10,187 bases of DNA from Alphaproteobacteria bacterium (GTDB lineage: Bacteria > Pseudomonadota > Alphaproteobacteria > MED-G09), in contig JABHUT010000131.1 of the NCBI GenBank assembly GCA_018658685.1, positions 1 to 10,187 of the forward strand, written 5' to 3'. The position numbers and the translations under genes were made by a program. Below the pieces are notes generated by a model. That model was given only the letters and a program-made list of their open reading frames with translations, ran no database searches and was not told where the DNA came from. Below, piece after piece: positions 6,407 to 10,187 of the stretch (within the stretch, counting starts at the first letter, position 1; every line of letters starts with the position of its first letter).

Positions 6407-7504
6407 ATGGGCTTTCAATGTGGAATAATTGGTTTACCAAATGTAGGGAAATCGACACTTTTTAACGCCCTTACAAGAACTTCCCTTGCTCAATCAGCAA
6501 ATTATCCTTTTTGTACAATTGAACCAAACATAGGTGAAGTAGACGTACCGGATGAAAGATTAAATATACTTTCAGATATAAATAAATCACTTCAAATACT
6601 TCCAGCAAGACTTACATTTGTTGATATTGCTGGATTAGTAAAGGGTGCATCGCAGGGTGAAGGTTTAGGAAATCAATTTCTTTCAAATATAAGAGAAGTT
6701 GATGCAGTAGCGCATGTAGTAAGATGTTTTGAAGATCAAAATATAACGCATGTAAACGGTCAAATAAATCCTATTGATGATATAGAAATTATAGAAACTG
6801 AATTGCTTCTTTCAGATATAGATAATCTAGAAAAAAGACATAGCTCTTTAGAAAAAAAAGCTAAGGGTAATGATAAAGAGGCAAAAGAAAAGGTAGTATT
6901 GATTAACGCTATTTTAAATCAATTAAATCAAGGATTACTTTTTGATGACTCCTTATTGGATGAAACAAATAAAAAACATTTTTCTGAATTTGGCCTTCTA
7001 ACAAGTAAGAGAATGATTTATGTTTGTAACGTTGATGAGGAAAGTGCTGGAACAGGAAATAAATATTCTAAAATAGTTGAACAATATGCTTTATCAAAAA
7101 ATATGAAAGCTATAAAAATTTCTGCAAATATAGAAAGTCAAATAGCGCAATTAGATGACGATGAAAGAAGTGAATATATCGACTCCCTAGGGCTAAAAGA
7201 ACCAGGTTTAAATATATTAATAAAAGAAGGCTATAGTACATTAGATCTTGTTACATATTTCACTTCAGGACCTAAAGAGACCAGAGCCTGGACAATTAAG
7301 AAATTTACTCTTGCTCCTGAATCGGCTGGAAAAATTCATACCGATTTTGAAAAAGGCTTTATAAGAGCTGAGACTATTAATTATAGAGAATTAATAGAAT
7401 TCAATGATTATCAAAAAGCAAAAGATGCTGGAAAAATAAGACTTGAAGGAAAAGAATACGAAGTTCAAGATGGTGATATAATGAACTTTAGGTTTAACAA
7501 CTAA
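6407..7504 (+). CDS. ychF: Redox-regulated ATPase YchF (Obg-like, OLA1 homologue)
   Basis: Obg-family P-loop NTPase that prefers ATP over GTP and associates with ribosomes; in several organisms it modulates translation and oxidative-stress response. The 365 residues match the family. The P-loop is GLPNVGKS (9-16), followed by YPFCTIEPN (33-41), the switch/G3 region DIAGLVKGASQGEGLGNQFL (73-92) and AHVVRCFED (102-110). NVDE (208-211) replaces the NKxD of GTPases, the change tied to ATP preference. A coiled-coil-like insertion occupies about 130-195. The C-terminal TGS domain (about 280-363) carries FTSGPKETRAWT, HTDFEKGFIRAE and LEGKEYEVQDGD. No Shine-Dalgarno sequence precedes the ATG. pth-ychF is a widespread gene pair, supporting co-transcription. 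The stop TAA at 7502-7504 directly abuts the convergent petC stop. Confidence 0.98.
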   Translation: MGFQCGIIGLPNVGKSTLFNALTRTSLAQSANYPFCTIEPNIGEVDVPDERLNILSDINKSLQILPARLTFVDIAGLVKGASQGEGLGNQFLSNIREVDAVAHVVRCFEDQNITHVNGQINPIDDIEIIETELLLSDIDNLEKRHSSLEKKAKGNDKEAKEKVVLINAILNQLNQGLLFDDSLLDETNKKHFSEFGLLTSKRMIYVCNVDEESAGTGNKYSKIVEQYALSKNMKAIKISANIESQIAQLDDDERSEYIDSLGLKEPGLNILIKEGYSTLDLVTYFTSGPKETRAWTIKKFTLAPESAGKIHTDFEKGFIRAETINYRELIEFNDYQKAKDAGKIRLEGKEYEVQDGDIMNFRFNN

Positions 7505-8287
7505 TTAATGAACATCTTCGAACAATCTTCTGACACTAAAAAACATTAGAATGAGAAAAATAATTAAAAATCCCATTACTATAATGCCTAAGCTCTTTCT
7601 CTCCTCCATAGAAGGTTCTGCAGCCCAAGTAAGAAAATTAGCTACATCATAAGACATTTGTGAGATAGTTGCTTCTGTACCGTCTGTATACTCAACCATT
7701 TCATCATATAAAGGTTGAGCCATTGCAATGGCATTTCCAGGAAACCATGGATTATAGCTTAATGCGTCATCAATAGTAATATTATCTGGCATAGTCTCTT
7801 CATATCCACTTAAGAGTGAATATATATAATTAGTTCCATCAGAGCGGGCTTTAGTAATTAGTGAAAGGTCTGGTGGGTAAGCGCCGTTATTTGCTGCTTT
7901 AGCTGCATCTTTACTATCAAATGGTGATTGAAAGCGATCACTAGGGATCCTTGCTCTCTCCACGGGGTCTCCATATTCATCAGCTCCATCCATAATAAAA
8001 TATTCTGCTGCTATTTCCTTAACTTTATCTATAGAAAACTCTGGGCCACCAGGCTGGGATAAGTTTCTAAATGATAATTGCTTCATACCATGACAGGAGG
8101 CGCAGACTTCAGAATAGACTTGATATCCTCTTTTAAGGCTTTCACGATCAAATTTACCAAAAGGTCCTTCAAAAGAAAAACCAGGCTTTAAATTTTTATA
8201 TGCCTCTCCACCAGCGGCTGAGAGCGAGTCAGCATTACTAATAAAGACAAAGCTAAATAAAATAATTATTATTTTTGATAATCTCAT
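7505..8287 (-). CDS. petC: Cytochrome c1, bc1 complex subunit
   Basis: Haem c subunit of the cytochrome bc1 complex (ubiquinol:cytochrome c oxidoreductase). It receives electrons from the Rieske cluster and passes them to soluble or membrane cytochrome c on the periplasmic side. Of 260 residues, the first 24 or so are a Sec signal peptide (basic start, IIIILFSFVF core, cleavage likely around LSA-AGG). The haem-binding CASCH is at 62-66, YPPDLSLI at 137-144, and the axial Met is probably Met189 in PGNAIAMAQPL. One C-terminal membrane anchor (about 233-251) ends in the basic, cytoplasmic RRLFEDVH. A Shine-Dalgarno TAGGAA overlaps the petB stop. It is the third gene of petABC, 11 bases after petB. 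Confidence 0.97.
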   Translation of the reverse strand: MRLSKIIIILFSFVFISNADSLSAAGGEAYKNLKPGFSFEGPFGKFDRESLKRGYQVYSEVCASCHGMKQLSFRNLSQPGGPEFSIDKVKEIAAEYFIMDGADEYGDPVERARIPSDRFQSPFDSKDAAKAANNGAYPPDLSLITKARSDGTNYIYSLLSGYEETMPDNITIDDALSYNPWFPGNAIAMAQPLYDEMVEYTDGTEATISQMSYDVANFLTWAAEPSMEERKSLGIIVMGFLIIFLILMFFSVRRLFEDVH

Positions 8288-8296
8288 AATAATAGT

Positions 8297-8300
8297 TCCT
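8297..8300 (-). promoter_or_regulatory. petC Shine-Dalgarno overlapping the petB stop codon
   Basis: Read on the minus strand, AGGA includes the last bases of the petB TAG stop and lies 9 bases before the petC ATG. The arrangement suggests ribosomes ending petB can reinitiate on petC, keeping subunit amounts matched. Confidence 0.6.
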
Positions 8301-9561
8301 AATTATTTCCAGATGGGGCTAAGTTATCATCCATTTCTAGATTATTATTTATTGCAGGATTGGATATACCAATAGGCATAGGGGATGGCCTTTCATATTT
8401 ACTAAGGATTGGCATGACCACTAAAAAGAAAGCAAAATAATAAATTGTACATACTCTAGATAAAAATAAATAAATACCCTCTGGAGCTTGTCCTCCTAGG
8501 TAGCCTAAAAGCAAACAACAAACTAGAAATGTAAAATAAAATATTTTATAAGTAGGACGATATCTAGCTGATCTAACTTTCATAGTATCAAGCCAAGGTA
8601 AGAAAAATAAAACAACTATTGATCCAAACATTAAAAGAACGCCCATTAACTTATCAGGAACAGCTCTTAAAATTGCGTAAAAAGGTAATAAGTACCATTC
8701 CGGAACAATATGAGCAGGAGTAACCATGGGATCAGCCTCTATATAATTATCAGGATGACCAAGAATATTTGGATTATAAAAAATAAAATAACTAAACATT
8801 AAAAGAAATACAACATAAGCAAATAGATCTTTAACTGTGTAATAGGGGTGAAAAGATATAGTATCATTACTATCCTTAACTGAAATCCCAGTAGGATTAT
8901 TATTACCAGTTACATGTAAAGCCCATATATGAAGTATAACGACCCCAAAAATCACAAAAGGTAAAAGATAGTGAAGGCTAAAGAAACGATTTAAAGTTGG
9001 GTTATCTACACTAAAACCACCTAATAAAAGTGTTAAGATAGATTCGCCAACCACAGGAATAGTGGCTACTAGGTTAGTAATAACTGTTGCACCCCAAAAA
9101 CTCATTTGTCCCCATACAAGGACATAACCCATAAAGGCAGTAATTATCATAAGAAGAAAGATTACCACTCCTAAAATCCATAAAATCTCTCGAGGCTCTT
9201 TATATGAGCCGTAATACAACCCTCTAAACATGTGTATGAAGACCGCCAAGAAAAACATGGAAGCGCCATTTGCATGTATATAACGGATAAGCCATCCATA
9301 ATTAACATCACGCATGATGTGTTCTATACTATCAAAAGCCATCAAAACATGCGGGGTATAATGCATTGCCAAAACAATGCCTGTGATAATTTGAGTTACC
9401 AAGCATAGCGTTAAAATAAAACCAAAAGTCCAAAAATAGTTTAAATTTTTTGGTGTAGGAAAACTCAGCATATTTTCGTCTGCAAAACGAATCAGAGGCA
9501 GTCTTTTATCTAACCATTTGGTAAAGCCATTACTTGGGGTATATTCGTGATCATGATTCAT
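8299..9561 (-). CDS. petB: Cytochrome b, bc1 complex subunit
   Basis: Membrane core of the bc1 complex, carrying haems bL and bH and both quinone sites (Qo and Qi) of the Q cycle. The 420 residues contain about eight transmembrane helices. The haem-ligand histidines are His96 (YIHANGAS) and His110 (FIHMFRG) on helix B and His197 (SLHYLLPF) and His211 (ILHIWALH) on helix D, both pairs 14 apart as in Rhodobacter and mitochondria rather than the b6 type. The Qo-site PEWY is at 287-290 (IVPEWYLLPFYAILRAVPDK). This is the fused full-length form, not split into b6 and subunit IV. A hydrophilic tail of about 30 residues follows the last helix. The ATG lies 7 bases after the petA stop with little ribosome-binding signal, so coupling to petA is likely. 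Confidence 0.98.
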   Translation of the reverse strand: MNHDHEYTPSNGFTKWLDKRLPLIRFADENMLSFPTPKNLNYFWTFGFILTLCLVTQIITGIVLAMHYTPHVLMAFDSIEHIMRDVNYGWLIRYIHANGASMFFLAVFIHMFRGLYYGSYKEPREILWILGVVIFLLMIITAFMGYVLVWGQMSFWGATVITNLVATIPVVGESILTLLLGGFSVDNPTLNRFFSLHYLLPFVIFGVVILHIWALHVTGNNNPTGISVKDSNDTISFHPYYTVKDLFAYVVFLLMFSYFIFYNPNILGHPDNYIEADPMVTPAHIVPEWYLLPFYAILRAVPDKLMGVLLMFGSIVVLFFLPWLDTMKVRSARYRPTYKIFYFTFLVCCLLLGYLGGQAPEGIYLFLSRVCTIYYFAFFLVVMPILSKYERPSPMPIGISNPAINNNLEMDDNLAPSGNN

Positions 9562-9568
9562 AACTTAA

Positions 9569-10090
9569 TTATCCAATTCTAATAATATTTTCATTAACAA
9601 ATTCATAAGGTGGAACTTCTAAGTTTGTTGGGGCGGGACCTTTTCTAATTCTACCAGAAATATCATAATGAGAACCATGACATGGACAGAACCACCCTCC
9701 AAAATCACCCTTGTCAGCAATAGGAATACACCCAAGATGAGTACAAACACCAACAACAACTAACCACTCTTTATTTTTCACTCTTTCTTCATCTTTTTCT
9801 GGGTGAGGAAGGTTTTCAGCATCCTCTTTTTCAGCAATATTTATTTCTTCTTTAGTTCTTCGTCGAATAAAGACAGGTTTACCTCTCCAAGCAACCTTAA
9901 GAGACCCACCTTCCGGTATTGAAGAAATATCTGCTTCAACACTTGATAAAGCAGAAACAGATGCATCTGGATTTAATTGGTGTATTAATGGCCAAGCAAC
10001 AGTAGCTGCTCCAGTGGCTCCGAATACTGCAGTTGTGATATATAAAAAGTCTCTTCTTGTTGGATCATTTTTGTCGATTGTATCAGTCAT
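9569..10090 (-). CDS. petA: Rieske iron-sulfur subunit of the bc1 complex
   Basis: Carries the [2Fe-2S] cluster that takes the first electron from ubiquinol at the Qo site and delivers it to cytochrome c1 by domain movement. The 173 residues start with a twin-arginine signal TRRDFLYI (Arg12, Arg13) followed by an uncleaved hydrophobic anchor (about 15-37), as in Tat-exported Rieske proteins. Cluster ligands are Cys116 and His118 in CTHLGC (116-121) and Cys135 and His138 in CPCHGSHYD (135-143). Cys121 and Cys137 are placed for the stabilising disulfide. GRIRKGPAP (146-154) is the usual Pro-rich loop. It is the first gene of petABC. The weak GGCAAG before the ATG gives only modest start support, but the Tat motif directly after it confirms the start. 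Confidence 0.98.
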   Translation of the reverse strand: MTDTIDKNDPTRRDFLYITTAVFGATGAATVAWPLIHQLNPDASVSALSSVEADISSIPEGGSLKVAWRGKPVFIRRRTKEEINIAEKEDAENLPHPEKDEERVKNKEWLVVVGVCTHLGCIPIADKGDFGGWFCPCHGSHYDISGRIRKGPAPTNLEVPPYEFVNENIIRIG

Positions 10091-10187
10091 TAGCTTGCCA
10101 TTTTTATATTTTATTTTCGATAATGTGTATGTGATATCTTGCCCAGAAAGTAAAGAAAATATTTAGCTATGCGACATAATACTACAC
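10091..10187. promoter_or_regulatory. Upstream region of the petABC operon, truncated by window edge
   Basis: These 97 AT-rich bases precede petA and presumably hold the operon promoter. On the minus strand possible -10 boxes are CATTAT and, further upstream, TATTAT, the latter with any -35 beyond the window. Neither has a convincing -35 partner inside the window. No clear palindromic operator was found. Whether a divergent gene or the end of another leftward gene lies just outside cannot be decided. Confidence 0.35.

Noticed and set aside
10111..10185. Minus-strand stop-free stretch of 24 codons that could be the 3' end of a gene upstream of petA
   Set aside because: Too short and too AT-rich to distinguish from chance, and no conserved C-terminus was recognised.
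10169..10187. ATG near the right edge that could begin a divergent plus-strand gene
   Set aside because: Only six codons are visible (MRHNTT), without ribosome-binding site or recognisable N-terminus.
1..10187. tRNA or rRNA genes, CRISPR repeats, insertion-sequence ends, phage or defence genes
   Set aside because: I looked on both strands and saw no cloverleaf-like segments, regularly spaced repeats, transposase motifs or duplicated flanks; housekeeping genes account for nearly all the sequence.

Overview
This looks like ordinary chromosome from an AT-rich, gene-dense alphaproteobacterium. By eye G+C is roughly one third, intergenic gaps are mostly 0 to 116 bases, and A/T-ending codons dominate. 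The protein content is alphaproteobacterial: an EnvZ-type sensor kinase, a YbjN-domain protein beside proC, lgt followed by a NDUFAF7/MidA-type methyltransferase, the prs-rplY-pth-ychF series with a long (CTC/TL5-type) L25, and a three-gene cytochrome bc1 operon encoding Rieske protein, cytochrome b and cytochrome c1. A free-living marine, genome-streamlined lineage (SAR11-like, or another AT-rich marine alphaproteobacterial group) fits best. That placement is inference from composition and gene set, not from a marker comparison.

Layout from left to right. At 1-766 (+) lies the 3' part of an EnvZ-like histidine kinase, cut by the window edge. At 763-2095 (-) is a two-gene unit transcribed ybjN-like then proC. 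A 116-base divergent intergenic region follows at 2096-2211. At 2212-7504 (+) is a six-gene run: lgt, NDUFAF7-like methyltransferase, prs, rplY, pth, ychF. It contains a good internal promoter candidate before rplY. At 7505-10090 (-) is the petABC operon, transcribed leftward toward ychF. The last 97 bases are the upstream region of petA.

Functionally the window is housekeeping: membrane-stress sensing, proline synthesis, lipoprotein maturation, PRPP supply, translation (L25, peptidyl-tRNA recycling, the ribosome-associated ATPase YchF) and the bc1 respiratory complex. The two convergent gene ends are extremely tight: a 4-base overlap for kinase/proC, and directly abutting stop codons for ychF/petC. 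Neither leaves room for an intergenic terminator.

I found no mobile element, CRISPR array, tRNA, rRNA, phage gene or defence system, and no evidence of an undescribed system. The points most worth a second look are a 12-base perfect palindrome centred on the likely -10 box of the rplY promoter, a Ser/Asp/Glu tail on L25 encoded by a hexanucleotide repeat, a required TTG start for pth, and the terminator-free convergent junctions.
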